Shown here: positions 1 through 8,312 of the stretch, piece by piece
Layout of the letters: each line of letters starts with the position of its first letter
How positions within the stretch are numbered: the first letter of the stretch is position 1
Source: Paenarthrobacter nitroguajacolicus
Lineage (GTDB): Bacteria > Actinomycetota > Actinomycetes > Actinomycetales > Micrococcaceae
NCBI RefSeq assembly: GCF_007786235.1
Contig: NZ_VNFK01000006.1
Coordinates: 124,001-188,000 of the forward strand
Length of the DNA stretch: 64,000 bases
Direction of reading: 5' to 3'
The notes under the pieces: model-generated
Seen by the model: the letters and a program-made list of their open reading frames with translations, nothing else
Database searches by the model: none
Told to the model about the DNA's origin: nothing
Program-made: the position numbers and the translations under genes

Positions 1-2
1 GC

Positions 3-428
3 CCCGGAACACTGGATGGTTACCCCGCAACGGGCGAGGCCATCTCGGAAAGCACAGCACTCATCGGCCGGCGCGTCGAATGGGTGTACAGCAACTCACA
101 CGCTTACGAACACGTCTACCTCAGCCCCACCTGGTACACCTGGCAGTGCCTCGCCGGTCCGGAGCGCGGATTGGCAGACACCGACTCCAACACCGTTTTC
201 CAGGTCCGCCCCGGAATCTTCGTCTTCACCTGGCGGGAGAAAGTCATCCCGTGCGGTTCGGTCACAGTGGCCGACCACCGTGATCCCCGCGCTATCCGCT
301 CCCACGGCAGCCTCTTCGGCTGGAACGAGGAAGGCACGGAACCCGTACATTTCACGTTCGGCGCACACGGCCGCTTGATCAGCATCACCCATCACACGCC
401 GGAACTGAATCCAGCCACCGCCACCTGA
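3..428 (+). CDS. moaF: MoaF-like protein, 3' end only
   Basis: The 5' end lies outside the window, and the frame is open from base 3 to the TGA at 426-428. About 141 residues are visible, including LIGRRVEWVY, HAYEHVYL, GLADTD and VFTWREK, which resemble the C-terminal half of MoaF, a lipocalin-like protein named for molybdenum-cofactor biosynthesis in Klebsiella and on Arthrobacter catabolic plasmids. Its biochemical role is poorly defined, and many homologues sit in amine or aromatic catabolic clusters rather than Moco operons. The next gene, an amino-acid/amine permease on the other strand, would fit such a setting. Family assignment is by recognised motifs only. A bidirectional terminator follows the stop. 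Confidence 0.6.
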   Translation, partial: PGTLDGYPATGEAISESTALIGRRVEWVYSNSHAYEHVYLSPTWYTWQCLAGPERGLADTDSNTVFQVRPGIFVFTWREKVIPCGSVTVADHRDPRAIRSHGSLFGWNEEGTEPVHFTFGAHGRLISITHHTPELNPATAT

Positions 429-443
429 CCTGAAGGTGGGACG

Positions 444-482
444 GAGAAAACCCCGGCACGTGGAACGTGCCGGGGTTTTCTC
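444..482. terminator. Bidirectional terminator between moaF-like gene and permease
   Basis: A perfect 17-bp stem (444-460 with 466-482) closes a 5-nt loop, TGGAA. The A-rich start and T-rich end of the stem (GAGAAAA...TTTTCTC) make it usable on both strands, and it lies between two convergent genes. Confidence 0.85.
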
Positions 483-495
483 TCTGGGTACGGTT

Positions 496-1971
496 TCAGT
501 CGTCCGACCCGTGGCCAATCCGGGCGTAAAGAGCCGGCTGCGAGCGCCGCAGACGCAGGCCCCACACCACACCCACCACTCCGGGCAACAGGACCAGCAT
601 CGGTAAGACGAACGTAGCGGCGGTGGACTCTGTCTGGCCCAGCAAGACGTTGAAGTTGGCCACTATAAGAACAAACACGATGGCAAGGAGCACAAATCCC
701 AGGGCTGGGGCGATCACCCTGACCCACAAACCCGCTCCGTGCTGCTGACGGCGGAAGAAGCCGATCACGGCCAAGGACACCACGGTCATCAGCAGCACCA
801 AGCCCATGGCACCGCTGTTGGTCAGCCAGGTGAACATGGTCAGCACAGGGTAAAGTTCGCCAAGTTCGGAACCGGATCCCGCGATGGCAAAAGCCAGGGT
901 CACGACGACGGCAATCACCGTCTGCGCCAGTGAACCGGCAAACGGGGCCCCGCTGTCCGTCCGGACCTTGGCGAGCGCCGACGGCAGGACGCGTTCGCGT
1001 CCGAGGGAGAAGAAGTAGCGCGCCACGGCGTTGTGAAAACTCACAAGTGCGGCGAAGAGACTGGTGACGAAGAGGATTTGGGCGATGTCGCTCAACAGCA
1101 CGCCTCCGTTGGCGCCAAGGAAAGCGAAGATCATGTCCGGACCATTGGCGGTGGCCGTCTCGATGACAGCGGACGGGCCAGCCCCCATGGTCATGGCCCA
1201 GGCCGATACCGCGTAGAAGACGGCGATGATACCCACTGCTGCGAACGTAGCCCGCGCTACAGTGCGCTTGGGGTCCTTGGACTCCTCACCGTAGATGGCG
1301 GCGGATTCAAAGCCCATGAACGCGGCAATGCCGAAGGACAGGACTGCTCCGATCCCGGGAACAAACAGGCTCTCGGGGCTGAAGGTCACAGCGCTGATTC
1401 CCTCAGGAGCCACGGCGAGGCTGATGACGTCGTACACAATGACCACCAGGAATTCGAGGGCCACCAGGACCCCGAGCACTTTGGCGGACAGATCCACCCT
1501 GTTCACGCCCAGCCACCCCACGATGGCGATGCAGACGAGTACCGGGATCCACCAGGGAACGCTGACGCCCAGGCGGGCCGACAGGAGCGATGAAACCGTG
1601 AAGCCGAAGAGTCCATAAATGCCCACTTGCATCAGGTTGTAGGCCATCAGGGCAATCAGCGACGCTCCGACCCCGGCGGGCCTTGAGATGCCTTGGGCGA
1701 TGTAGGCGTAGAAGGCACCGGCGTTGGTGACGTAGCGGCTCATCGCGGCATATCCCACGGCGAACAGCGCCAGGATTCCGCCCAGGATGAGGAAGGACAA
1801 CGGAACCCCCGTCACGCCGGTGACCGCGAAGGTAGTGGTCACTCCGCCTGCGAGGACGGTGAGCGGCGCCGAGGCCGCAATAATCATGAAGGTCACTGCC
1901 GGTACGCCAAGCCGCCTCTTGGTGCCGACCGCTCCGGCGGTCCTGCCCTTGACGGGGTTATCCACGCTCAT
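496..1971 (-). CDS. APC-family amino acid/amine permease
   Basis: A 491-residue polytopic membrane protein with about 12 predicted helices. It begins with a short basic cytoplasmic tail, followed by a first helix in the APC style (TFMIIAASAPLTVLAGG). FMGFESAAIYGEES, around residues 210-225, is a typical APC helix-6 substrate-binding region. It is expected to import an amino acid or amine by cation symport. The start is the ATG at 1969-1971 because GGCAGGAG lies 6-7 nt upstream; the open frame continues further but has no ribosome site. It is divergent from an AraC-type regulator, which suggests substrate-induced control. The substrate cannot be read from the sequence. Confidence 0.85.
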   Translation of the reverse strand: MSVDNPVKGRTAGAVGTKRRLGVPAVTFMIIAASAPLTVLAGGVTTTFAVTGVTGVPLSFLILGGILALFAVGYAAMSRYVTNAGAFYAYIAQGISRPAGVGASLIALMAYNLMQVGIYGLFGFTVSSLLSARLGVSVPWWIPVLVCIAIVGWLGVNRVDLSAKVLGVLVALEFLVVIVYDVISLAVAPEGISAVTFSPESLFVPGIGAVLSFGIAAFMGFESAAIYGEESKDPKRTVARATFAAVGIIAVFYAVSAWAMTMGAGPSAVIETATANGPDMIFAFLGANGGVLLSDIAQILFVTSLFAALVSFHNAVARYFFSLGRERVLPSALAKVRTDSGAPFAGSLAQTVIAVVVTLAFAIAGSGSELGELYPVLTMFTWLTNSGAMGLVLLMTVVSLAVIGFFRRQQHGAGLWVRVIAPALGFVLLAIVFVLIVANFNVLLGQTESTAATFVLPMLVLLPGVVGVVWGLRLRRSQPALYARIGHGSDD

Positions 1972-1998
1972 AGTGTGCTCCTGCCTCGGTGCCGCGGG

Positions 1999-2034
1999 AG
2001 ATTGCACGGCACGGTGTCTGTCATTCCGCAATCT
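1999..2034. promoter_or_regulatory. Inverted repeat in the divergent permease/araC intergenic region
   Basis: The 234-bp gap between the divergent permease and AraC-type genes holds the inverted pair AGATTGC (1999-2005) and GCAATCT (2028-2034), separated by 22 nt. The position suits an operator for the neighbouring regulator. AraC proteins usually prefer direct repeats, so this is only a candidate. No convincing -35/-10 pair was identified here. Confidence 0.3.
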
Positions 2035-2205
2035 TCCACCGCAGGGAGCGCGCGTGACTTGTCTCACACGGCAAGGTGTTTGTCGCTGCACGCAAGCACG
2101 GCGGCATGCGGGCTCCGGTGTAGAATCGTGGGCAAGCTCACGTCCGCGCACCCGGCATTCAGGCCCCAGTGGCAGCGGCACCGCGGGCCATTGAAAGGGA
2201 AGTTG

Positions 2206-3165
2206 ATGACCGTCGCGGCTGATACGGGCCCCGCAACCGTGGAAACCATCGTGGCGGAGTCGTTCCAGGAGTGGAGCAGGGCAATCTCTGCCTCCTTCGT
2301 ACCCCTGCTGGCCCAGGGGCCGCGCAATTCGACTTTTCACGGCACCATGCGTGCTCGCGTCCTGGGGCAGATCTCCGTTGTGGAAATCACCGCCGGACCC
2401 CACACTGTCCTGCGTACGCCTGAACTGATTGCCAAGTCCAGTGGTCGCTACTTCAAGCTCAGCATCCAGCTCACCGGGTCCGGTCGTCTTGTTCAGGACG
2501 AACGTGAAGCCGTGTTGCGCCCTGGCGATCTTTCCATCTACGACACCTCCCGCCCGTATCAGCTAACGTTCGACGACGACTTCCGCACTCTGGTGCTGAT
2601 GTTCCCGCACGTTTTGCTGGACTTGCCGGCTGAAGCCATGGGTCACGTGACTGCCTTGAGGATTCCGGGAGATGAAGGCCTGGGCGAACTCATCAGCCCC
2701 TTCCTGGTGAAGCTGGCCGACAACCTTGAAGCCCTCTCCGGTGCCAATGAGCTCCGGCTGGTCCACAACGCCCTGGACCTGGTGACAACGCTCTTCAACG
2801 GTGAGCTCGACCAACTGATCGAGACCGGCCGGGATCCCCACCTCCTGTTGCTGGGGCGCATCCACGACTACATCGAGGCCAACCTCGGCGATCCCGACCT
2901 CTCCCCCGGAAGCATTGCAGCGGCGCACTACATCTCTACCCGGCACCTGCACGATCTCTTCCAGGAAATCGGCACCACCGTGGCCTCCTCCATCCGCCAG
3001 CGCCGGCTTGAACGCTGCCGGCGGGACCTCAGGGATCCCGTGCTGGCCGATCGCCCCGTCACGGCCATCGCCGCACGCTGGGGATTCACCGACGCCGCGC
3101 ACTTCAGCCGGATCTTCAGGGCCGCCTTCGGGAACTCCCCCACCGGCTACCGCAACGGCGACTGA
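2206..3165 (+). CDS. AraC-family transcriptional regulator
   Basis: A 319-residue protein in two parts. Residues 1 to about 205 form a cupin-like ligand-sensing domain of the AraC_binding_2 type (as in FeaR and NpdR activators). Residues about 213-319 form a double helix-turn-helix AraC domain, with the second-helix signature AARWGFTDAAHFSRIFRAAFG and an NSPTGYR end. The start is the ATG at 2206, preceded by GAAAGGGAAG; upstream in-frame ATGs would run into the divergent permease. It probably activates the adjacent APC permease and perhaps linked amine catabolism outside the window. The inducer is unknown. Confidence 0.85.
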   Translation: MTVAADTGPATVETIVAESFQEWSRAISASFVPLLAQGPRNSTFHGTMRARVLGQISVVEITAGPHTVLRTPELIAKSSGRYFKLSIQLTGSGRLVQDEREAVLRPGDLSIYDTSRPYQLTFDDDFRTLVLMFPHVLLDLPAEAMGHVTALRIPGDEGLGELISPFLVKLADNLEALSGANELRLVHNALDLVTTLFNGELDQLIETGRDPHLLLLGRIHDYIEANLGDPDLSPGSIAAAHYISTRHLHDLFQEIGTTVASSIRQRRLERCRRDLRDPVLADRPVTAIAARWGFTDAAHFSRIFRAAFGNSPTGYRNGD

Positions 3166-3225
3166 CGGCCCTTGCACCGAAAGCCCGGCAGACGCCGTCG
3201 AGCAGTTGCTGGGCGGCCGTAACCT

Positions 3226-3249
3226 GGCGGCCGCTGCTATGCGGCCGCC
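3226..3249. terminator. Candidate hairpin between convergent araC and sulfatase genes
   Basis: A 9-bp perfect GC stem GGCGGCCGC/GCGGCCGCC (3226-3234 and 3241-3249) with loop TGCTAT overlaps the sulfatase stop codon. There is no U-tract, so an intrinsic terminator function is only plausible. Confidence 0.35.
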
Positions 3250-4847
3250 GTCGGGGCCGTCCCCTGGTCCGTCAGGGCCGCCATCTCCTCCAGCATGGTC
3301 CGCAGCAGGCGGTCCTCCAACCCTGCGCAAGCGGGATCACCCGCACGGTTGATCAATTCCCCCGGATCGGAGAGGTGATCGTACAGTTCGGCAATCCCGG
3401 TGCCGAAGTACCGGGTCAACCGGCCCTCGGGCGTGATGACCGTCCGCATGCGGACCGGCCCCGGAAGTCCGTCCAAACCAAACGGTTGCTCTTCCTCCAC
3501 CAACAGCGCGTCCCGATGATGCTCCGCCTTCCCCTGCAGCAACGGCACCAGCGAGCGGCCCTGAATTCCCCGGTAGCCTTGGGAGCCAGTGAGCTCCAGG
3601 AGTGTCGGGGCAAGGTCCGCGCTGGAAACCAAAGCCTCGGTGCGGCGCGGCGGGCTGCCGGGAAGATGCACCACCAAGGGCACATTGGTCACTGCCCTGT
3701 AGTGGACAAAGTGCTTGAGCATCAGGCCGTGGTCGCCGAACAGGTCTCCATGATCGCTGGTGAACACCACAATGGTGTCCTCGGCCAACCCCTGGCGGTC
3801 CAACTCGTCCAGGATCCGGCCGATGTGCTCGTCCATCATGGTGATCAGGCCATATTGCGCGGCAGCGGCATTCCTGTACTGGTCCTCGGTGGCCGCCCAC
3901 GTCATGGTCGGGTCCATGTTGGGCTCCCCACGGCGCTCAATCATGTCCTTCACGTGCGCCGGCGACCCTGAGTGATCCTGGTCAAAGCCGAGCGGGAGCG
4001 GCAAGTCCTCTGGATCATAGAGGTCCGAATAGCCCGCCGGCGGAGAGAACGGATGGTGGGGATCGGGGAAGGACACGAACATGAAGAAGGGCTGGTCCTG
4101 GCCCGCGGCATCCTTGAGGTGCTCGATTGCCTTCTCGCTCACATAGCTCGTGGGGTGTACCTCCGCCGGAATGGCCGTCTGGTATACCTGGTCCCACCCG
4201 CCGTACGTGCTGGATGAATTTGCAGGACCACCCAGCATTTCCGGGTCGACGCCCCGTTCGCGTGCCCAGTGCACGTAGTGGCCGCCGGGCCGGTCCCCGT
4301 GGCCGATCACCAGGTCCACATGCTGGTAGCCGTAGTAGTCCGAGGGCAGCGCAATAAACCGATCATCGTGTGCATCACGGTTCTCCCATTGGTCCCACCC
4401 CGGAGGGAAAGCCGGGCGACGGGCGTCGGTTGCTCCCGCGTCCAGCAACATGGGGTCGGTGGCCCGGATCTCCTCGGCCTGGTGCGGCTCAAACTCCCAG
4501 CCCATGTTCTGGTGGTGCAGCTTTCCCACACCCACAGTCCGATAGCCGTCCGCGCCCAGGGACCCTGGAACGGTCTGCGTGAGCGGATCCAAGGTGATGC
4601 CGTTGCACCGCGTCCCGTGCGCGGACGGCCATCTTCCGGTCATCAGGCTGGCACGGTTTGGCATACACGTGGGGTTGGCCACTGTCGCGTTCTCAAAAAC
4701 GATGCTCTTGGCCGCGAGCGCATCCAAGCGCGGCGTTTTGACCGTGCCATTGCCACCGAAACCCAAGTGGTCGGCCCGGAGCTGATCGGCGATGATGAAC
4801 AGCACGTTGGGTCGGCGGTTATCGGTCCTGCGGCGCTGCCCCGTCAT
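3237..4847 (-). CDS. Formylglycine-dependent sulfatase (alkaline-phosphatase superfamily)
   Basis: A 536-residue cytoplasmic enzyme with no signal peptide. The N-terminal metal site IIADQLRAD lies at residues 18-26. The sulfatase signature C-x-P-x-R (CMPNR, 61-65) is present; Cys61 would be oxidised to formylglycine by an FGE not seen here. The second metal motif SDHGD is at about 364-368. The length fits choline-sulfatase or phosphonate monoester hydrolase relatives. The ATG at 4845-4847 overlaps the upstream ABC ATPase stop as ATGA, so the gene is translationally coupled as the last gene of the importer operon. That context suggests the substrate is a small sulfate ester, or possibly a phosphonate ester, imported by the ABC system. 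Substrate specificity is inference. Confidence 0.85.
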   Translation of the reverse strand: MTGQRRRTDNRRPNVLFIIADQLRADHLGFGGNGTVKTPRLDALAAKSIVFENATVANPTCMPNRASLMTGRWPSAHGTRCNGITLDPLTQTVPGSLGADGYRTVGVGKLHHQNMGWEFEPHQAEEIRATDPMLLDAGATDARRPAFPPGWDQWENRDAHDDRFIALPSDYYGYQHVDLVIGHGDRPGGHYVHWARERGVDPEMLGGPANSSSTYGGWDQVYQTAIPAEVHPTSYVSEKAIEHLKDAAGQDQPFFMFVSFPDPHHPFSPPAGYSDLYDPEDLPLPLGFDQDHSGSPAHVKDMIERRGEPNMDPTMTWAATEDQYRNAAAAQYGLITMMDEHIGRILDELDRQGLAEDTIVVFTSDHGDLFGDHGLMLKHFVHYRAVTNVPLVVHLPGSPPRRTEALVSSADLAPTLLELTGSQGYRGIQGRSLVPLLQGKAEHHRDALLVEEEQPFGLDGLPGPVRMRTVITPEGRLTRYFGTGIAELYDHLSDPGELINRAGDPACAGLEDRLLRTMLEEMAALTDQGTAPTAAA

Positions 4848-5698
4848 GCGGGCCTCTTGATGAGCGAGAGCACATCCGTCCGCTGCCGCGCGAATTCCGG
4901 CAGCGAGCGCGTGGTGATCTGGTCGCGCGGCGCGGGCAGGTCCACGTCCACCACCTTCAGGACGCGCGCTGGCCGGGACCCCAGCACCACTACCCGGTCC
5001 GCGAGGTAGACAGCCTCGTCGATGTCGTGGGTCACCACCAGGATGGTCATGTTGAAGTCCCTCCGGATCGTCAAGCACAGATCCTCCAGGTCAAAGCGGG
5101 TCTGCGCGTCCACTGAGGCGAAAGGCTCGTCCATGATCAGGATTTCGGGCCGGTAGGCCAGTGCCCGGGCAATCGCGACACGCTGCTGCATGCCTCCTGA
5201 CAGCTGCCAAGGATACTGGTTGTCTGCGTGGGAGAGACCGACGGCGGCCAGCGCACTGTCGCAGCGCTCCTTCAGTTCCGCTGCGGGCAGCTTGAGGTGC
5301 CGCAGGGGAAGGACCAGGTTCTTCCGGACGGTGAGCCATGGCATCAGTGAGCGGTTGTAGTCCTGGAAGACCAGTGCCATTTCCGGAGGCGGGCCGCTGA
5401 TGGTCCGCCCGTCAATGGACGCCCGTCCGCTGGTGGCCGGTTGGAGCCCAGCCAGGCATTTCAGGAGCGTCGTCTTGCCAACGCCCGAAGGACCCACGAT
5501 GCAGACAACCTCGCCGGCATCCACGGTGAAGGTCAGGTCTTCGATCACAGTGCGGGCTTTTCCGCCGCTGCCGTACGTCTTTGCGAGATGCGCCACGTCC
5601 AGCCGTGGCGTGGTTTCGCTGACGCGGGTTTCTGGTTGCTGTGCCATGGTGGACTTTCTGTTGCGGGTGGAAAGAGTCGGGGATTGACGGCTGCTCAT
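4844..5698 (-). CDS. ABC transporter ATPase, nitrate/sulfonate/taurine family
   Basis: An ATP-binding subunit similar to SsuB/TauB/NrtD. Walker A GPSGVGKTT is at 69-77, the signature LSGGMQQR at 167-174 and Walker B ILIMDEP at 186-192, followed by the switch VVTHD. The chosen ATG at 5696-5698 overlaps the upstream permease stop as ATGA and gives 284 residues. An alternative ATG at 5647 would remove 17 unconserved residues and give 267. It energises the two permeases encoded just upstream. Its stop overlaps the sulfatase start, so importer and hydrolase are one transcription unit. Confidence 0.85.
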   Translation of the reverse strand: MSSRQSPTLSTRNRKSTMAQQPETRVSETTPRLDVAHLAKTYGSGGKARTVIEDLTFTVDAGEVVCIVGPSGVGKTTLLKCLAGLQPATSGRASIDGRTISGPPPEMALVFQDYNRSLMPWLTVRKNLVLPLRHLKLPAAELKERCDSALAAVGLSHADNQYPWQLSGGMQQRVAIARALAYRPEILIMDEPFASVDAQTRFDLEDLCLTIRRDFNMTILVVTHDIDEAVYLADRVVVLGSRPARVLKVVDVDLPAPRDQITTRSLPEFARQRTDVLSLIKRPA

Positions 5699-6474
5699 GC
5701 TGCACGCGCCAGGCGACGGGATCCGATGTACCAGGACAGGACCTTGCGCCGGAGCAGGCCGAACAGGATGTTGACCAGGAATCCGATGACGCCCAGGAGC
5801 AGGATCCCTGCCCACATGTCAGCGGTCATGAAACTCTGTTGGGCCAGCAAGGTCATGGCCCCGATACCCTGCGAACTGCCCAGCATTTCGCTGGCGATCA
5901 TCACGATAAAGGCCACCTGCAGGCTCACCTGGAGCCCGGAGAAGATCTGTGGAGCCGCCGCGGGAAGGAGGACATTCAGCACTCGCTCCTTCCGTGTCAG
6001 GCGGTAGACCCTGGCGACGTCCAAGAGGTCGTTGCTAACGCTGCGGATGCCGTCCACTGTGGCGATCATGGTGGGAAACAACGCCGCGAGCGCGATGCTT
6101 GTGACACGCATTTGGGTACCGAAGCCGATGAGGGAAATAAAGATCGGTACCAGTGCCACCGGCGGAATACCCCGAAGGAAGTGGATCAAAGGGTCGATCA
6201 TCCACCGGACCGGCGGAACCAGGGCCGTAATGAAGCCCAGTGCAATGCCCGCCACGGCTGCGATGGCGAAACCGATAAGAAGGTTTCCCAAGCTGAGCAG
6301 GACATCGGACTGGAAGTGGTCAAAGAGCCACAACTCCTGGAAACGGACAAGGATGGTTTCCAACGGGGGAAAGAAGGGATCGGTGGAGTTCGCGGAGAGG
6401 AACCACCACGCCACCAGCAGCAGTACGGGGGCGCCTGCGCCGATCACCCAGTTACGCATTGTGAGGTTTCGCAT
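5695..6474 (-). CDS. ABC transporter permease, nitrate/sulfonate/taurine family
   Basis: A 259-residue inner-membrane permease of the SsuC/TauC type with about six helices. The cytoplasmic EAA-like loop lies around residues 150-175 (DVARVYRLTRKERVLNVLLPAAAP), where it contacts the ATPase. Its ATG (6472-6474) shares one base with the stop of the preceding permease (TGATG). A second ATG five codons downstream is a possible alternative. Two non-identical permeases in one importer implies a heterodimeric membrane core, whereas SsuABC and TauABC normally use a homodimer. Confidence 0.85.
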   Translation of the reverse strand: MRNLTMRNWVIGAGAPVLLLVAWWFLSANSTDPFFPPLETILVRFQELWLFDHFQSDVLLSLGNLLIGFAIAAVAGIALGFITALVPPVRWMIDPLIHFLRGIPPVALVPIFISLIGFGTQMRVTSIALAALFPTMIATVDGIRSVSNDLLDVARVYRLTRKERVLNVLLPAAAPQIFSGLQVSLQVAFIVMIASEMLGSSQGIGAMTLLAQQSFMTADMWAGILLLGVIGFLVNILFGLLRRKVLSWYIGSRRLARAA

Positions 6475-7247
6475 CAGGGCACCACTTCCCGGTAGGTCTC
6501 ATGCCAGTGCAGGACACGGCGCTCGGCCAGCCTGGTGGCACCTTGGAACAACAGACCCAGGACACCGAGGACAATCACCAGTCCATACAGAGTGGCGTAG
6601 TCACCTGCTGCTTGGGCTTGGTAGATGTTTTGGCCCAGGCCTGGACCGCCGCCGAGCAGTCCCGCCACCACGGTGACCACCAACGCGGCGGGCGCTGCCA
6701 CTCGCATCGCTGTTCCGATGTAGGGCATGGCACTGGGCAGCACCACCCGAGCCAGGATTTCTCCCTCACCCATGCCGTAGGATCGGGCGGTGTCGCGTGC
6801 CACGGGGTCGGTGCCCTGCACGCCGTCAACGGTTTGCATAACGATGGGGAGCAAGCACCCGAACACCACCAGGAACAGCGACATCTCGACGGTGGGTCCC
6901 AGGACCAGCACTGCAAGGGGCAGGATGACGATCGGCGGGACTGGCTTGAGGAACTCCAGCACTGCCAAGGTGGCGTACCGGACGGCTTCGAAGCTGCCGA
7001 CAAGCAACCCGATTGCTACTCCCGCCACTGCGGCCACTGCCAATGCGAGCAATGCGATGCCGATGGTGGCACCGAGGGAGGACCAGAAGGTGCCAGTCCC
7101 CAGAATGGTCGCGAGGGTGGTGAAGACCGTGGTGGCCGGAGGAAGAGCGTTTCCTGCCACCTTGGCGTCCGCGAGGACCTGCCAGATAACCAGGGCTGCC
7201 GCGACGCCAAGGACACTGAAGGCGAAGGGGCGGATGGATGCTTTCAT
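6474..7247 (-). CDS. ABC transporter permease, nitrate/sulfonate/taurine family (second subunit)
   Basis: A 257-residue permease related to the neighbouring one, with an N-terminal helix (FAFSVLGVAAALVIWQVL) and a coupling loop DTARSYGMGEGEILARVVLPSAMP at about 153-176. It follows the substrate-binding lipoprotein by 27 nt and overlaps the next permease by one base. It is likely the heterodimer partner of the downstream permease. The paralogous pair distinguishes this importer from the classical single-permease sulfonate systems. Confidence 0.85.
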   Translation of the reverse strand: MKASIRPFAFSVLGVAAALVIWQVLADAKVAGNALPPATTVFTTLATILGTGTFWSSLGATIGIALLALAVAAVAGVAIGLLVGSFEAVRYATLAVLEFLKPVPPIVILPLAVLVLGPTVEMSLFLVVFGCLLPIVMQTVDGVQGTDPVARDTARSYGMGEGEILARVVLPSAMPYIGTAMRVAAPAALVVTVVAGLLGGGPGLGQNIYQAQAAGDYATLYGLVIVLGVLGLLFQGATRLAERRVLHWHETYREVVP

Positions 7248-7274
7248 GATGAATCTCCCACGTCGCTCCTCTGC

Positions 7275-8267
7275 CTACTTGTCGAAAATGATGTCGGCAG
7301 GCAGCTTCACCGGGGCACTCAGGAAGCCAAGGTCGGCAAGATTGTTGTTGGCCCGCTCGATGTCCTCCAAGCGAACCTCCTCCGGCCAGTAGTTCACCGC
7401 ACCGGACTTGACCACCTCCAACGGAGTCTTGGTGATCTCGGCGCTGAGCTGCTGGGCTTCATCGATGTGGCCGTTGGCGTAAGCGTTCGCCTTGTAGATG
7501 GCTGCCTTGAAACCCTCCAGGGCTTTTTCCTTGGACTTGACAGTGTTGGCCCCGGAAACCCAGAGTCCAATGGCTCCCTGTTCGAAGAATTCGACCCCTG
7601 GCGAAGCCAACAGCTGGTTGCCCTCGGAGACTCCCTTGGACGTAAAGGGGGCAACCAGGGAGGCCGCGTCAACGCGTCCGGAGTTCAGCGATTGCAGGGC
7701 CGACGACGGGTCGAGGACCATCCAGTTCACTTTGGCGGGATCTCCCCCGTCGTCCTTGACCAGTTTGCTGACCGTGACCTCCAGCTGCGCTTTCCGTGCC
7801 GGAACACTGACGCTCTTGCCTTCGAGGTCCTTCGGTCGGGTGATGGAGGATGCTTTCTGGACAAGGAGGCCAGTGTCGTCCACGCGGTTGAGGTCGCTGG
7901 CTTCTCCTGCCCCGTCCTTGTAACCGTCCGCGGCGGCGACGATCTTGAGCGGCACGTTCTGGCTCAGAGCGTTCAGGAGCGGAATGGAGGGCGTGTAGGT
8001 GACGTCGATCTGACCACTTTGGGCAGCTGCAATGCCTGCCGGCGGGTTGGCTATGACAGAGATCTCGACGTTGAGACCCTGCTCCTTGAAGTAGCCCTTG
8101 TCAACGGCCAGGCGGATACCGGCATCGGACCCGATGCCGATGGTTCCCACCTTGAGGGTGGTGGTACCGTCCGCGGCTGGGGCGGCAGCCGGGCCCGACC
8201 CGCCCCCGCAGGCTGCAAGCGCCATGGACAGGACTGCGGCCACGGCCAAAGGAATAGTGCGTCGCAT
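7275..8267 (-). CDS. ABC transporter substrate-binding lipoprotein (SsuA/NMT1-like)
   Basis: A 330-residue secreted lipoprotein. The signal sequence ends in a lipobox LAAC (Cys20), then a Gly/Ala/Pro linker. The mature part begins TLKVGTIGIGSDAGIRLAVDKGYF, typical of the NMT1/SsuA/TauA periplasmic-binding family. It should capture the ligand outside the membrane and hand it to the two permeases. Binding-pocket residues do not allow a ligand call. It lies between the amidohydrolase and the permeases in one operon. Confidence 0.85.
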   Translation of the reverse strand: MRRTIPLAVAAVLSMALAACGGGSGPAAAPAADGTTTLKVGTIGIGSDAGIRLAVDKGYFKEQGLNVEISVIANPPAGIAAAQSGQIDVTYTPSIPLLNALSQNVPLKIVAAADGYKDGAGEASDLNRVDDTGLLVQKASSITRPKDLEGKSVSVPARKAQLEVTVSKLVKDDGGDPAKVNWMVLDPSSALQSLNSGRVDAASLVAPFTSKGVSEGNQLLASPGVEFFEQGAIGLWVSGANTVKSKEKALEGFKAAIYKANAYANGHIDEAQQLSAEITKTPLEVVKSGAVNYWPEEVRLEDIERANNNLADLGFLSAPVKLPADIIFDK

Positions 8268-8312
8268 GTGGTGCTCCTTGAATCATGAATGGTGGAACGG
8301 AAAGGGATGGTT

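Noticed and set aside
1693..2205. Upstream extension of the AraC-type gene
   Set aside because: It would overlap the divergent permease by 280 bp and lacks family similarity; the ATG at 2206 has a ribosome site.
6501..8288. Long open frame on the plus strand (about 595 codons) opposite the permease and binding-protein genes
   Set aside because: It is antisense to two clearly recognised genes, rich in His/Gln/Asp as expected from reverse-complement codons, and has no family motifs. It is a GC-rich shadow.
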